Assembly (NCBI RefSeq): GCF_016924645.1
Contig: NZ_JAFFJV010000011.1
Location: 124,001 to 188,000 of the forward strand
Source: Rufibacter psychrotolerans
GTDB lineage: Bacteria; Bacteroidota; Bacteroidia; Cytophagales; Hymenobacteraceae
Direction of reading: 5' to 3'
DNA: 64,000 nt
Part shown: positions 9,037 through 18,133 of the stretch, piece by piece
Layout: each line of letters starts with the position of its first letter
How positions within the stretch are numbered: the first letter of the stretch is position 1
The notes under the pieces: generated by a model
The model's input: only the letters and a program-made list of their open reading frames with translations
Database searches by the model: none
What the model was told of the DNA's origin: nothing
Program-made: the position numbers and the translations under genes

Positions 9037-9064
9037 GATTATGGATTGTTTACGCGTTTGCTCA

Positions 9065-9094
9065 CCATGGCGCGGAAGTAAATCCGCGCCATGG
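9065..9094. repeat. P5 palindrome
   Basis: A perfect 12-bp inverted repeat, CCATGGCGCGGA facing TCCGCGCCATGG across 6 nt. The same core recurs at 38490-38555 and 41975-42003. The 8884-9206 gap holds only the terminator and repeat copies listed here; no gene was seen. Confidence 0.7.
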
Positions 9095-9136
9095 TAGTTT
9101 TCAATACTAAATCAGCCCAACTATTCTAAATAAAAA

Positions 9137-9178
9137 AGCGATTCGGGGCTGTTTTGCGCAAAACAGCCCCGAATCGCT
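9137..9178. terminator. P1 copy acting as terminator of the PorE-like gene
   Basis: A perfect 42-bp palindrome (AGCGATTCGGGGCTG left arm and its complement on the right, centre TTTTGCGCAAAA) of the P1 family. On the minus strand it is followed by a TTTTTT run 29 bp beyond the stop at 9207, the layout of an intrinsic terminator. Confidence 0.8.
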
Positions 9179-9206
9179 CTTCAGGAGGAAACCCTTCACG
9201 GGGCGC

Positions 9207-11198
9207 TTACCAATCGCCGCCGCCGGTGGCGGCATCTTTGGGTTTGATGAGTTTGAACTCTACCCGGCGGTTCACGGCGCGGTCCTCGATGGTGAGTTCG
9301 GGTTTGATGGGTTCTGAGCTGCCTTTGCCCACGGCGTCAATGCGGCCGGGCGCCAGTTGGCCTTTGTCTTCCAGGTACTTCTGGATAGAGAACGCCCGCC
9401 ACTGTGAAAGCTCAATGTTGGCGTTGGGGTCGCCGCTGCTGTCGGTGTGGCCTTCAATGCTGAGGCGTACCTGCGGGTGGTCTACCAGGAACAGCACAAT
9501 GCGGTCCAGGGTAGGTTTCATGGCATCCTTGATCTCGGCCTTGCCCTCGTCAAACTCCAGGTTCTTGAAAATGAGCGGAATGCTGTAGTCAATGAGCGTG
9601 GTCATGATCTTGAGCACCGTGTCCTGCTTCAGGTCAATTTCCTTCTCAATGGAGAAGAAATCGGGGCTCTGGATCATCATCATGTAGCGGCTGTTGTCAA
9701 TGAGGTCAAAGTCAAACGAGCCGTCTTCGCGCAGGTATTTAGAGGCCACCTCAATGCCGTTGTCCAGGTCAATGATGGAGATGATGCCGTTCAGGGGCTT
9801 GTGGGTCACCGAATCGGTGAGCACGCCGGTGAGTTTGGTCACAGCCAAGGGGTGCGCCTCCATGGGCAGCGGGAAGGAGTACAGGTCCAGGTTCTTCAGG
9901 TCTGAGGGCTCCGAGCGGGCGTAGTACAGGTTGGTGGAGTTGGCGTTGATGGTGAAATAGTACTCGCTTCCCTGGCCGTTCACCAGCGGCCCAATGTTGC
10001 GCGGCTCCTGCCAGCGGTCGTTCACCCTGTACGATTTGTAGATGTCAAAGTCCCCGAAGTTGAGCAACTGCCCCCGCGAACTGAAGTACAGTACCTGGTA
10101 CAGCGGGTGGAAGTACGGGCTCACTTCGCTCTCGCGGGTGTTGATAACGGGCCCCAGGTTCTGCGCCGGTGCCCACTGCCCGTTTTTCTGCTTGTAGGTG
10201 AAGTAAATGTCAGACATGCCAAAGCCGCCCAGGCGGTCAGAGGCAAAATACAGCGTGTCTTCCTGCGGCGAAAGGGTGGGCTGCGAGTCCCAGGCGTTGC
10301 TGTTCACGGCAGCGCCCAGGTTTTTGATCTGGCCCCAGGAGCCATCGCCCAGGCGGGTGGCGCTGTACAGGTCGCAGTTGCCCAGGCCGTCAGGACTATC
10401 GCAGCGGGCGAAGTACAGGGTCTTGCCATCGCGGCTGAGGCAGGCCGAGCCTTCGTTGTACACGCTGTTAATGGGTTTTCCGAAGGATTGGCCCTCTTGC
10501 CAGAAACCGCCCTCAAAACGGGAGAAGTACAGGTCCTCGTCGGTGCCTTTGCCTTTTACGCCTTTGCGGCGCGAAGTGTAAATGAACAGCTCCTCGTCTG
10601 AGTGCACCGCCGGGCCGTAATCCTCGGCCTTGGAGTTGATGGCGTCGCCCATGTTGGTGTAAATGCCGCGCGGCGGCTTGAACGTGGCCACCGATTTGCG
10701 GTACTCCACCAGCTCATAGTAGTAGTTGAGCGGCACGTACAGGTCTTTGTTCTTCTGCTCCAAAGAGTCATAGTACTGCTGCACCTGCCTGATGTCGGTA
10801 CGGTGGTGCTTCAAGACCAGGCGGTAGTAAGCAATGGCCCGGTCCTTCTGCCCCAAACGCTCATACAATTGGCCCAAACGCCAGAGAAGTTTTGTATCTT
10901 TATAGAAATTTTCAATCCCGAAATTTCCCACGTACTCCGCCAGCAGGGGCAAGACCTTGTCCCAGGCTTTTTTCTTCTCCAGTTTTAGAATGCTCTGGTA
11001 CTTGGCTCTGTTGTAGTAAAAGGGAACGCGGTTGATGTTGGGGAACTCCAGGACAATCCCCGCCGGGGGAGCTTTCCGCTTAAGGGAGTCATTGACGGGC
11101 TTTAGCTTGAGACGCAAGGGCGCCTTGGTTTGGCCGGCAGCGGAGAAACCAAAGGCACAGAGGAGCAGGAAAAATAGAAGATAACCGGTACGCGACAT
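9207..11198 (-). CDS. PorE-like OmpA-family protein (TPR, beta-propeller, CRD, OmpA)
   Basis: A 663-residue secreted protein. The order is a signal peptide (MSRTGYLLFFLLLCAFGFSA), a TPR-like helical region (near KLLWRLGQLYERLGQKDRAI), several PD40/WD40-like propeller repeats (for example YFARCDSPDGLGNCDLY and LYFASDRLGGFGMSDIY), a carboxypeptidase-regulatory-like fold (TGVLTDSVTHKPLNGIIS) and a C-terminal OmpA peptidoglycan-binding domain (SIEGHTDSSGD, NRRVEFKL). This is the arrangement of T9SS PorE and its flavobacterial paralogues, but no lipobox Cys was seen, so an exact orthologue is not claimed. The frame is open to 11342; a TACATTTG promoter element at 11242-11249 and the signal peptide favour ATG 11198. 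Confidence 0.85.
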   Translation of the reverse strand: MSRTGYLLFFLLLCAFGFSAAGQTKAPLRLKLKPVNDSLKRKAPPAGIVLEFPNINRVPFYYNRAKYQSILKLEKKKAWDKVLPLLAEYVGNFGIENFYKDTKLLWRLGQLYERLGQKDRAIAYYRLVLKHHRTDIRQVQQYYDSLEQKNKDLYVPLNYYYELVEYRKSVATFKPPRGIYTNMGDAINSKAEDYGPAVHSDEELFIYTSRRKGVKGKGTDEDLYFSRFEGGFWQEGQSFGKPINSVYNEGSACLSRDGKTLYFARCDSPDGLGNCDLYSATRLGDGSWGQIKNLGAAVNSNAWDSQPTLSPQEDTLYFASDRLGGFGMSDIYFTYKQKNGQWAPAQNLGPVINTRESEVSPYFHPLYQVLYFSSRGQLLNFGDFDIYKSYRVNDRWQEPRNIGPLVNGQGSEYYFTINANSTNLYYARSEPSDLKNLDLYSFPLPMEAHPLAVTKLTGVLTDSVTHKPLNGIISIIDLDNGIEVASKYLREDGSFDFDLIDNSRYMMMIQSPDFFSIEKEIDLKQDTVLKIMTTLIDYSIPLIFKNLEFDEGKAEIKDAMKPTLDRIVLFLVDHPQVRLSIEGHTDSSGDPNANIELSQWRAFSIQKYLEDKGQLAPGRIDAVGKGSSEPIKPELTIEDRAVNRRVEFKLIKPKDAATGGGDW

Positions 11199-11241
11199 AG
11201 GGTAAACAGGCCGGGGAAAGCATTTTTTCTCCCCACAATAC

Positions 11242-11249
11242 CAAATGTA
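11242..11249 (-). promoter_or_regulatory. -7 element for the PorE-like gene
   Basis: On the minus strand this reads TACATTTG, a perfect Bacteroidota -7 element. It lies 43 bp upstream of the chosen ATG, so transcription would begin within the longer open frame and the upstream extension is excluded. A weak TTA stands about 20 nt further upstream as a possible -33 element. Confidence 0.6.
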
Positions 11250-11300
11250 GTTCTTTCTGAGGTGAAATTTAACCCCAGAGTCCAGATTTCCGGCCAGATA

Positions 11301-11332
11301 TTGGCACAGCTCTTGACAAGTATATACCTTAA
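11301..11332 (+). promoter_or_regulatory. Possible lon promoter
   Basis: TTG at 11301-11303 is followed after 21 nt by TACCTTAA, near the TAnnTTTG consensus. It lies about 63 bp before the ATG at 11395. No CIRCE-like or other heat-shock operator was recognised. Confidence 0.4.
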
Positions 11333-11394
11333 AGGCAAACAACAGAACCTACGGGAGGATTGCTGCCAAATTGGCACCCTCAGAGACACAACGT

Positions 11395-13893
11395 ATGAAT
11401 TATATCCAAGAGAACTTACTACAGCAACTCATGTTGTCTGATTTGACTGACGATGGCAATGGCGATATCATCTCCATTATCACCTCAGAACTGGACGACG
11501 AAGGAGGCGCTGAGAAAAATACCCCAGAAACCCTGCCGCTGCTGCCCATCAGAAACACCGTGTTGTTTCCGGGCGTGGTCATTCCCATCACGGTAAGCCG
11601 GAAAAAATCGGTGCGGTTGGTGCGCAAAGCCTACCGTGGCGACAAAACCGTGGGCGTGGTGGCCCAGAAAAACATGTCGGCCGAGGAGCCTATGCCCGAT
11701 GATCTGTACGGGGTGGGCACCATGGCCAAGATCCTGAAAATGCTGGTGTTGCCAGACGGCAATACCACCATCATCATTCAGGGCCAGAGCCGTTTCAAGA
11801 TTGACGAGGTCACCCAGGAAGACCCCTATCTGGTGGCCAAGGTTTCCTATTGCCCCGAGACCTTCCCGAACCAAAAGAGCAAGGAAGTAAAGGCCTTAGT
11901 ACAGTCCCTGCAGGAGGCGGCCGCCAAAATCCTGAAGTTGAACCCTGAGATTCCGCAGGAGGCGCAGGTGGCCCTGGACAATATTGACAGCCCTTCGTTT
12001 CTGACCCATTTTCTGTCTTCCAACATCAATGTGGAAGTGGCCCAGAAACAGAAACTGCTGGAGATTAACGACGGCGTGGAGCGTGGCACCACCTTGCTGC
12101 AGCTCATGATGCGCGAAATCCAGATGTTGGAGATCAAGCAGGAAATCCATACCAAAGTACACTCAGACATAGACGAGCAGCAGCGCGACTATTTTCTGCG
12201 CCAGCAGATCAAAGTCTTGCAGGATGAACTGGGCATGGACGGTCCGGAGCAGGAAGTGGAGAAAATGCGCGCCGTCGCGGCCAAGAAAAAGTGGCCCGAA
12301 ACGGTTGCCAAACACTTCAGCAAGGAACTGGACAAATTGAGCCGCCTCAATCCGCAGGCTGCTGAGTACCCCATTTCCCTGAACTACTGTGAATTCCTGC
12401 TGGACCTGCCCTGGAGCGAGTTCACCAAAGACAATTTCAACCTGAAGCGCACCAAAAAGATCCTGGACACCGACCATTATGGTTTGGAGAAGGTGAAAGA
12501 GCGCATTCTGGAGTACCTGGCCGTTCTTAAACTGAAGAACGACATGAAAGCGCCTATTCTTTGCCTGTACGGGCCTCCGGGCGTGGGGAAAACCTCGCTG
12601 GGCCGTTCCGTGGCCAAAGCTTTGGGACGTAAATACGTGCGCATTGCCTTAGGTGGGGTGCGCGATGAGGCGGAGATCAGAGGCCACCGCAAAACCTACG
12701 TGGGTGCTATGCCGGGCCGTATCATCAGCCAGATCAAGAAAGTGGGTTCTTCCAACCCGGTGATGATCCTGGACGAGGTGGATAAGCTGACTTCTGATTT
12801 CAGAGGTGATCCGTCTAGTGCGTTGCTGGAGGTGCTGGACCCTGAGCAGAACCATACCTTCGCGGATAACTACCTGGAGGTGGAATACGACTTGTCCAAA
12901 GTCCTGTTCATCGCCACGGCCAACTCTCTGGACACCATTCATCCGGCCCTGCGCGACCGCATGGAGATCATTGAGGTGACGGGTTACACCATTGAGGAGA
13001 AAACCGAGATTGCCAAGCGCCACCTTATTCCTAAACTGAAGGAAGACCACGGCCTGACGGCCAAAGACGTGGCTCTGTCCAACGCGGCTATCCAGAAAGT
13101 GATTGAAGACTACACCCGCGAGTCGGGCGTGCGGAATTTGGAGCGCAAGTTGGGCGCGGTAATCCGGAACGTGGCCAAATCCAAAGCCATGGAAGAGGAG
13201 TGGCCTGCCAAACTGGAGCCGAAAGACGTGTCCCGTATTCTGGGACCGGAGATTTTTGACAAAGAGATTTACCAGGACAACGAAACCGCCGGGGTGGTAA
13301 CCGGCTTGGCCTGGACCTCGGTGGGCGGCGATATCTTGTTCGTGGAATCATTGCTGAGCCGTGGCAAAGGCAAACTGACCTTATCGGGGCAACTGGGCGA
13401 TGTGATGAAGGAATCAGCCATCACGGCGGTTTCTTACCTGCGCGCCCACGCTGATGAGTTGGAGGTGGATTACCGTCTCTTCGACCAGTACGACCTGCAC
13501 ATCCACTTCCCCGAAGGGGCGGTGCCGAAAGATGGACCAAGCGCCGGAATTGCTATCTTTACTTCCATCGCGTCGGTGTTCACGCAGCGCAAAGTGCGGT
13601 CGCATCTGGCCATGACCGGTGAGATTACGCTGCGCGGAAAAGTACTGCCGGTAGGCGGCATCAAAGAGAAGATTCTGGCGGCCAAGCGCGCGGGCATCAA
13701 AGACGTGATTTTGTGCTACAAGAACCGCAAAGACGTGGAAGAGATTTCGGCGCACTACATTGAGGGCCTGAACATCCACTACGTGGACCGCGTGGACGAG
13801 GTGCTGGAAATCGCCTTGCTGGAGGAGAAAGTGGCCAAGCCGCTGGACCTGCGCGTGCGCGAAGAAGCGGTGCCGGTAAAAGCAGAAAGTTGA
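11395..13893 (+). CDS. lon: ATP-dependent protease Lon
   Basis: An 832-residue cytoplasmic AAA+ serine protease that degrades misfolded and regulatory proteins. The order is an N-terminal LON substrate domain ([19 protein letters not shown]), a coiled-coil linker, an AAA+ module with Walker A GPPGVGKT near residue 392 and Walker B MILDEVDK, and a protease domain with catalytic Ser near 716 (KDGPSAGIA) and Lys near 757 (GGIKEKIL). The open frame can be extended to a TTG at 11371, but the ATG at 11395 is the normal start. porQ follows 24 bp later and may be co-transcribed. Confidence 0.97.
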   Translation: MNYIQENLLQQLMLSDLTDDGNGDIISIITSELDDEGGAEKNTPETLPLLPIRNTVLFPGVVIPITVSRKKSVRLVRKAYRGDKTVGVVAQKNMSAEEPMPDDLYGVGTMAKILKMLVLPDGNTTIIIQGQSRFKIDEVTQEDPYLVAKVSYCPETFPNQKSKEVKALVQSLQEAAAKILKLNPEIPQEAQVALDNIDSPSFLTHFLSSNINVEVAQKQKLLEINDGVERGTTLLQLMMREIQMLEIKQEIHTKVHSDIDEQQRDYFLRQQIKVLQDELGMDGPEQEVEKMRAVAAKKKWPETVAKHFSKELDKLSRLNPQAAEYPISLNYCEFLLDLPWSEFTKDNFNLKRTKKILDTDHYGLEKVKERILEYLAVLKLKNDMKAPILCLYGPPGVGKTSLGRSVAKALGRKYVRIALGGVRDEAEIRGHRKTYVGAMPGRIISQIKKVGSSNPVMILDEVDKLTSDFRGDPSSALLEVLDPEQNHTFADNYLEVEYDLSKVLFIATANSLDTIHPALRDRMEIIEVTGYTIEEKTEIAKRHLIPKLKEDHGLTAKDVALSNAAIQKVIEDYTRESGVRNLERKLGAVIRNVAKSKAMEEEWPAKLEPKDVSRILGPEIFDKEIYQDNETAGVVTGLAWTSVGGDILFVESLLSRGKGKLTLSGQLGDVMKESAITAVSYLRAHADELEVDYRLFDQYDLHIHFPEGAVPKDGPSAGIAIFTSIASVFTQRKVRSHLAMTGEITLRGKVLPVGGIKEKILAAKRAGIKDVILCYKNRKDVEEISAHYIEGLNIHYVDRVDEVLEIALLEEKVAKPLDLRVREEAVPVKAES

Positions 13894-13917
13894 TTTAAAG
13901 CTATTTTACGATAAACG

Positions 13918-14964
13918 ATGCAGAAACGCCTTTTCCTTCTGGGACTCCTGTTAGCGGCCTTGGTGCCGCTGGCTTCGGCCCAGGTGGGAGGGCGTTCTAT
14001 GTTTCGGTTCCTGGACATCCCTACCCACGCCCGCGTGGCGGCCTTGGGCGGCGTGAACATTTCCTCGGGGCTGGAAGACGTGAATGCGGTGACGGCCAAT
14101 CCAGCGCTGATGCACGGCAAAACCGATAACCACTTGGGGCTAACGTACCTCAACTACCTGGCCGATGTCAGCCAGAATAACCTCAACTACACCTTAGAGA
14201 GCAGCCGTTGGGGCCGCAACGCCATTGGTGTGCAGTACCTGGACTACGGCTCGTTCACCCAAACCAACGATGCCGGGCTGGAGGAAGGCAGCTTTAAGGT
14301 GCGGGATTACGCGCTTACCCTTTCGCACGCGGCCACCATTGAGCATTTCACGCTGGGCGCTACCGCAAAACTGGCTATTTCCAGCATTGCCGGAGACCAG
14401 GCGTTAGCCACACTAGTAGATTTAGGCGGCACGTTCAAGCATCCGCAGAAGGATTTTGTGGTGGGTTTGCTCATCAAGAACCTGGGCGTGATGGTGAACC
14501 CCTATGACAACGGTGAGCGCGAAGAAATGCCGCTGGACATCCAGTTGGGTGCCAGTTTCAAGCCCGAGCACGCGCCGTTCCGCTTATCGGTGACCGCGCA
14601 TCACCTGCATCGCTTCGACATTGTGTACCTGGACCCGAACAAGAAAGGCACCCTCAACGAGAACAACGAGGAAGTAAAGGAAGAAAAAACCTTCGGTGAT
14701 AAACTGGCAAGACACTTTGTGGTGGGCGGCGAGTTTATTCTGGGGCCGGGTTTTCAGTTGCGGGCGGGCTACAACCACCTCAGAAGAAAAGAGCTGGTGG
14801 TGGAGAACGTGGGTGGCATGGCGGGTTTTTCCTTCGGGACATCTATCAAAGTGCACGCGTTTCGGTTTGAGTACACGTACGCCAAATTTCACGTAGCCGG
14901 GGCCAGCAATTACCTCACCCTGAACACCGACCTGAACCGTTTCCTGAAAAAGAAGCTGGATTGA
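13918..14964 (+). CDS. porQ: Type IX secretion system protein PorQ
   Basis: A 348-residue outer-membrane protein with a signal peptide (cleavage near SAQ, residue 22). The mature start GGRSMFRFLDIPTHARVAALGG and the following DVNAVTANPALM segment are characteristic of PorQ/PorV-type FadL-like barrels. In the T9SS, PorQ works with PorU, PorV and PorZ in the attachment complex that processes secreted cargo. Length is normal for PorQ. It starts 24 bp after lon on the same strand. A wrong older label for this family is 'penicillin-binding protein'. Confidence 0.85.
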   Translation: MQKRLFLLGLLLAALVPLASAQVGGRSMFRFLDIPTHARVAALGGVNISSGLEDVNAVTANPALMHGKTDNHLGLTYLNYLADVSQNNLNYTLESSRWGRNAIGVQYLDYGSFTQTNDAGLEEGSFKVRDYALTLSHAATIEHFTLGATAKLAISSIAGDQALATLVDLGGTFKHPQKDFVVGLLIKNLGVMVNPYDNGEREEMPLDIQLGASFKPEHAPFRLSVTAHHLHRFDIVYLDPNKKGTLNENNEEVKEEKTFGDKLARHFVVGGEFILGPGFQLRAGYNHLRRKELVVENVGGMAGFSFGTSIKVHAFRFEYTYAKFHVAGASNYLTLNTDLNRFLKKKLD

Positions 14965-15028
14965 AGATGTGGAGATGGGAAGATTTGGAAATTTGGAGAT
15001 GTCCAGAGGTGCGAATAACTCTCCCCGA

Positions 15029-15059
15029 TTGTCCTCCTGAAAGGATCTTGTGGGCGAAC
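15029..15059 (+). repeat. P6 repeat unit
   Basis: TTGTCCTCCTGAAAGGATC followed by TTGTGGGCGAAC. It matches the units at 41898-41928 (inverted), 57100-57124 and 57160-57190 (inverted). Confidence 0.65.
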
Positions 15060-15106
15060 TTAAAAGGTGCCTGTTCAGCGACCGGGAATCTGAAGAGTTG
15101 GAGGGT

Positions 15107-15151
15107 TTCTGTTTTGGGGCCGAATTCCTGAAAACGGACGTAAAACCGACA
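15107..15151. repeat. P1 palindromic repeat copy
   Basis: A P1 copy with TTCTGTTTTGGGGC on the left, CCTGAAAACGG in the middle and GTAAAACCGACAGAA on the right. The outer TTCTG/CAGAA ends also pair. Confidence 0.6.
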
Positions 15152-15337
15152 GAATGCTTGCCTGATGTAGGAGAGGGGCCAACAAGTTCTTTCCCCCAGT
15201 CGTTTAGGTCAGGAAGAGCAGTTTAAAAAATGAAAAAGGAGGGGCAAGAGGCCGCTCCAGACCTATAAATTTCATGAATGGAATGCGTGGTACATCTCAT
15301 TCACTCCACCACGCATTCACACAATCACTCATTTAAC

Positions 15338-16744
15338 ATGTTAGATTCAAGCAAGTATTTAACCCCCAGCCAGATTGTAGCCGAGCTAGATAAATATATC
15401 ATTGGGCAGCACGACGCCAAACGCAACGTGGCCATTGCGTTGCGCAACCGCTGGCGCCGGATGCACGCCAACCCCGAGATGCAGAAGGAGATTGTGCCCA
15501 ACAACATCCTCATGATTGGCGCTACTGGGGTAGGTAAAACCGAAATCGCGCGCCGTTTGGCCAGCATTGCTGATGCGCCGTTTACCAAAGTGGAAGCCTC
15601 TAAATTCACCGAAGTGGGCTACGTGGGCCGCGACGTGGAAAGCATGGTGCGCGACCTGGTAGAACAGGCCGTGAACATGGTCAAAACCCGCAAGAAGGAA
15701 GAAGTAAAGCTACAGGCCGCCCAGCAAGTGGAGGAAGTGATCCTGGATGCGCTGATCCCGCCCATCAGCCAGCCGGGCAACCGCGACATGGTGGGCTTTG
15801 GCAGCAACAATCATCCCACCTCAGACATCCCCGACAGCGACCATGAATTGAACGAGCGCACGCGCGAGCGTTTCCGGGAAAAGATCAGGAACGGCGAGTT
15901 GGAGGACCGTAAAATCGACATCAAGGTATCGCAGAACCCTACCTCAGGGGTGGGCATCGCCGGCCCGGGCATGGACGAAATGTCCATGATGAACATCCAG
16001 GAGATGATCGGGAACATGATGCCCAAGAAAACCAAGAAGCGGAAAGTAACCATCGCCGAGGCCCGCAAACTGCTTCTGGAAGAGGAAGCTGCCAAGCTCA
16101 TTGACATGGACGAGGTGAAGGAAGAAGCCATTTCCAAAGCCGAGAACGCCGGCATTATCTTCATTGATGAAATTGACAAGGTAGCCAGCTCCAGCAACAA
16201 AGGCGGCGGCGGTCCTGACGTGAGCCGCGAAGGCGTGCAGCGCGACCTGCTTCCTATTGTGGAAGGCAGCACCGTGAACACCAAGTACGGCGTCATCAAA
16301 ACCGACCATATTCTGTTCATCGCGGCCGGGGCGTTTCACGTGGCTAAGCCCTCAGACTTGATTCCGGAGTTGCAGGGCCGTTTCCCCATCAGAGTGGAAC
16401 TGCAGAGTCTCAGCACCGACGATTTCTACCAGATCCTGAAGTACCCTAAAAACGCCCTGACCAAGCAGTACGAAGAACTGCTCCGCGCCGAGGGTGTGGA
16501 ACTCAGTTTCACCGATGAGTCCCTGCATAAGCTTGCCGAAATCTCCTTCCAGGTGAACGCCGAAGTGGAGAACATCGGGGCCCGCAGACTGCAAACCGTC
16601 ATGAGCCGCCTGCTCAACGACATCCTGTTTGACGTACCCGACACCATCCCCGCCAACGCACGCCTCATGATCACCCCAGAATTGGTGGAGGAGCGTCTCC
16701 GCGACATGGTGAAAAACCGCGACCTGAGCCAATACATTCTTTAA
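15338..16744 (+). CDS. hslU: HslU, ATPase subunit of the HslUV protease
   Basis: A 468-residue AAA+ unfoldase that feeds substrates to the HslV peptidase. Early motifs are LTPSQIVAELDKYIIGQ and Walker A GATGVGKT at residues 61-68. An inserted I-domain follows at about residues 110-245 (Met/Lys-rich middle), then Walker B IIFIDEIDK near 277 and a C-terminal sensor region ending in DLSQYIL, as in HslU of other bacteria, where the C-terminus docks on HslV. The ATG at 15338 is chosen over an upstream ATG at 15278, which adds a His/Ser-rich stretch. hslV is not adjacent and must lie elsewhere. Confidence 0.96.
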   Translation: MLDSSKYLTPSQIVAELDKYIIGQHDAKRNVAIALRNRWRRMHANPEMQKEIVPNNILMIGATGVGKTEIARRLASIADAPFTKVEASKFTEVGYVGRDVESMVRDLVEQAVNMVKTRKKEEVKLQAAQQVEEVILDALIPPISQPGNRDMVGFGSNNHPTSDIPDSDHELNERTRERFREKIRNGELEDRKIDIKVSQNPTSGVGIAGPGMDEMSMMNIQEMIGNMMPKKTKKRKVTIAEARKLLLEEEAAKLIDMDEVKEEAISKAENAGIIFIDEIDKVASSSNKGGGGPDVSREGVQRDLLPIVEGSTVNTKYGVIKTDHILFIAAGAFHVAKPSDLIPELQGRFPIRVELQSLSTDDFYQILKYPKNALTKQYEELLRAEGVELSFTDESLHKLAEISFQVNAEVENIGARRLQTVMSRLLNDILFDVPDTIPANARLMITPELVEERLRDMVKNRDLSQYIL

Positions 16745-16764
16745 GTAGGAAGTAAGAATTGAAG

Positions 16765-16796
16765 GAGCCGCTGCCGAATGGGGAGTGGCTCTTTTG
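16765..16796 (+). terminator. Terminator after hslU
   Basis: A hairpin with AGCCGCT and AGTGGCT arms followed by CTTTTGTTTT, 20 bp beyond the hslU stop. The stem is interrupted by one mismatch. Confidence 0.55.
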
Positions 16797-16834
16797 TTTT
16801 CGGGCTGTTTTGGGGAAAGGAGGGTGAAAACGGA
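16795..16834. repeat. P1 palindromic repeat copy (degenerate)
   Basis: TTCGGGCTGTTTTGGGGAAA on the left and GGTGAAAACGGAA on the right. It directly abuts the hslU terminator and the P2 element. Confidence 0.5.
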
Positions 16835-16837
16835 ATT

Positions 16838-17198
16838 GGCGGAGACGCTCGCAGGTCCCGCGGCCGCTACGAGGTCTTTTGAGAGGCGACAAGGCGGAGG
16901 CAGACGCAATAGACCCACCCCTGCCCCTCCCAGGAGGGGAGTTTCTGTTTTCTAGCTGGTTTTCAGAATTCAAGCCGAAAACAGTTTGATGCAGCTGTGC
17001 ATGGGACTATACTTTGGAGTTCCCATTCCCGTAACTTAATTTTCAAGGCTGCAGAGAGAAGTATTTACTCCCTCTAAACACGCATACCCGAAACTCCCCT
17101 CCTGGGAGGGGCGGGGGGTGGGTTCAATGAGCTTCCCACCGCCTTACCGCCTCTCAAAAGACCTCGTAGCGTCCGCAGGACCTGCGAGCGTCTCTGCC
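16838..17198. repeat. P2 large inverted-repeat element
   Basis: Two ~108-bp arms (16838-16945 and 17090-17198) face each other across about 144 bp. Each arm contains a GGAGACGCTCGCAGG-type end, an AAAGACCTCGTAG block and a CTCCCCTCC/GGGAGGGG hairpin next to the centre. The arms match over most of their length but not perfectly. No open frame in the centre looks coding. The same module recurs at 22597-22640, 43573-43655 and 59422-59657. It fills the gap between hslU and the SDR gene. Confidence 0.75.
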
Positions 17199-17296
17199 CA
17201 CGACCTTACCCCAACTTTCCTCCCAAGATTTTGCGTATGCAGCAGAAAGGACGTTCTTAGCCCCCCATTCCTAATTCTAAATTCCTAATTAGAAAT

Positions 17297-18025
17297 ATGC
17301 ACTACTATATCATCACCGGAGCCAGCCGTGGGCTGGGGAAAGCGTTGGCCGAGGCCTTGCTGGAAAACGAGCAGAACTTTGTGATAGGCGTGTCCCGCAA
17401 CAATACCCTTACGCACGCCCGCTACCGGCACCAGCCGCTGGACTTTTCAGACATTGCCGGGGTAGAGCACAACCTGCACAAGGTGTTCGCCCCGCTGGAA
17501 GATGCCCAGAAAATAGTGCTGGTGAACAACGCCGGGGTCATTGGAGAAATAGGCTACATGGGCCAGAGCAAAAACGAGCACTTTGAGTACGTGTTTGACG
17601 TGAATGTGATTGTGCCGGCCATGTTCATGAACCTGTTTCTGCAAAGCTACCAGCACCGCCCTCACTGCCAGAAAATGATTGTGAACATCAGCTCCGGGGC
17701 CGGGCAGAAAGCGAAGGACGGCTGGGCCGCCTACTGCGCTTCCAAAGCCGCCCTGGACATGCTCTCGCAAACGGCGCAGCTGGAGCAGCAGCAACTGGGC
17801 ACCGGGGTAAAGGTATTCTCGGTGGCGCCCGGCATCATTGACACCGAGATGCAGGAGCAGATCAGGGAGGCTCCGGTGGAGCAGTTCAGCAGTGTGCAGC
17901 AGTTCAGGGAGTACAAAAAACAGGGGGCCCTGGCCTCGCCCCAGGAAGCGGCGCAGAAGATTCTCCGCCTGATAGACGAGCCGCAGATTGCGCGGGGCGT
18001 GGTGTGCTCCGTGCGGGATTTCTAG
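17297..18025 (+). CDS. Short-chain dehydrogenase/reductase (benzil reductase/sepiapterin reductase-like)
   Basis: A 242-residue NAD(P)-dependent oxidoreductase of the classical SDR type. The cofactor motif TGASRGLGKAL is at residues 7-17, followed by the NNAGV motif, the active-site Ser in VNISSGAG and YCASK with catalytic Tyr146 and Lys150. The PGIIDTEMQEQIR segment is typical of the sepiapterin/benzil reductase branch. Substrate cannot be deduced. It stands alone between a P2 element upstream and a P1 repeat directly at its stop. Confidence 0.85.
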   Translation: MHYYIITGASRGLGKALAEALLENEQNFVIGVSRNNTLTHARYRHQPLDFSDIAGVEHNLHKVFAPLEDAQKIVLVNNAGVIGEIGYMGQSKNEHFEYVFDVNVIVPAMFMNLFLQSYQHRPHCQKMIVNISSGAGQKAKDGWAAYCASKAALDMLSQTAQLEQQQLGTGVKVFSVAPGIIDTEMQEQIREAPVEQFSSVQQFREYKKQGALASPQEAAQKILRLIDEPQIARGVVCSVRDF

Positions 18026-18066
18026 CCGTTTTGGGCCCGTTTCAGGAAAACAGCCTCTAAACTCCG
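18026..18066. repeat. P1 palindromic repeat copy
   Basis: CCGTTTTGGGCCCGTTTCAGG on the left and AAAACAGCCTCTAAACTCCGG on the right. It begins immediately after the SDR stop codon and ends 9 bp before the promoter of the nuclease gene. Confidence 0.7.
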
Positions 18067-18074
18067 GGACAGGA

Positions 18075-18107
18075 TTTGGGGCAGCCCAGATTTTTAGGCT
18101 ACTTTTG
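18075..18107 (+). promoter_or_regulatory. Promoter of the S1/P1 nuclease gene
   Basis: TTTG at 18075-18078, 21 nt, then TACTTTTG at 18100-18107. This is a near-perfect Bacteroidota sigma-A promoter. Predicted transcription start is around 18113, about 20 nt before the ATG. Confidence 0.75.
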
Positions 18108-18133
18108 CAGACCCTTCAACATTAAAAACAGCC

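Larger units (their letters stand above)
14965..15337. other. Intergenic region, repeats only
   Basis: No gene was seen between porQ and hslU. The stretch holds a purine-rich repeat right after porQ (GGAGATG units), a P6 unit at 15029-15059 and a P1 copy at 15107-15151. A frame open from 15278 into hslU encodes a His/Ser-rich stretch and is not considered coding. Confidence 0.6.

Noticed and set aside
11199-11342. N-terminal extension of the PorE-like gene
   Set aside because: A -7 element lies within it, and the signal peptide starts at 11198.
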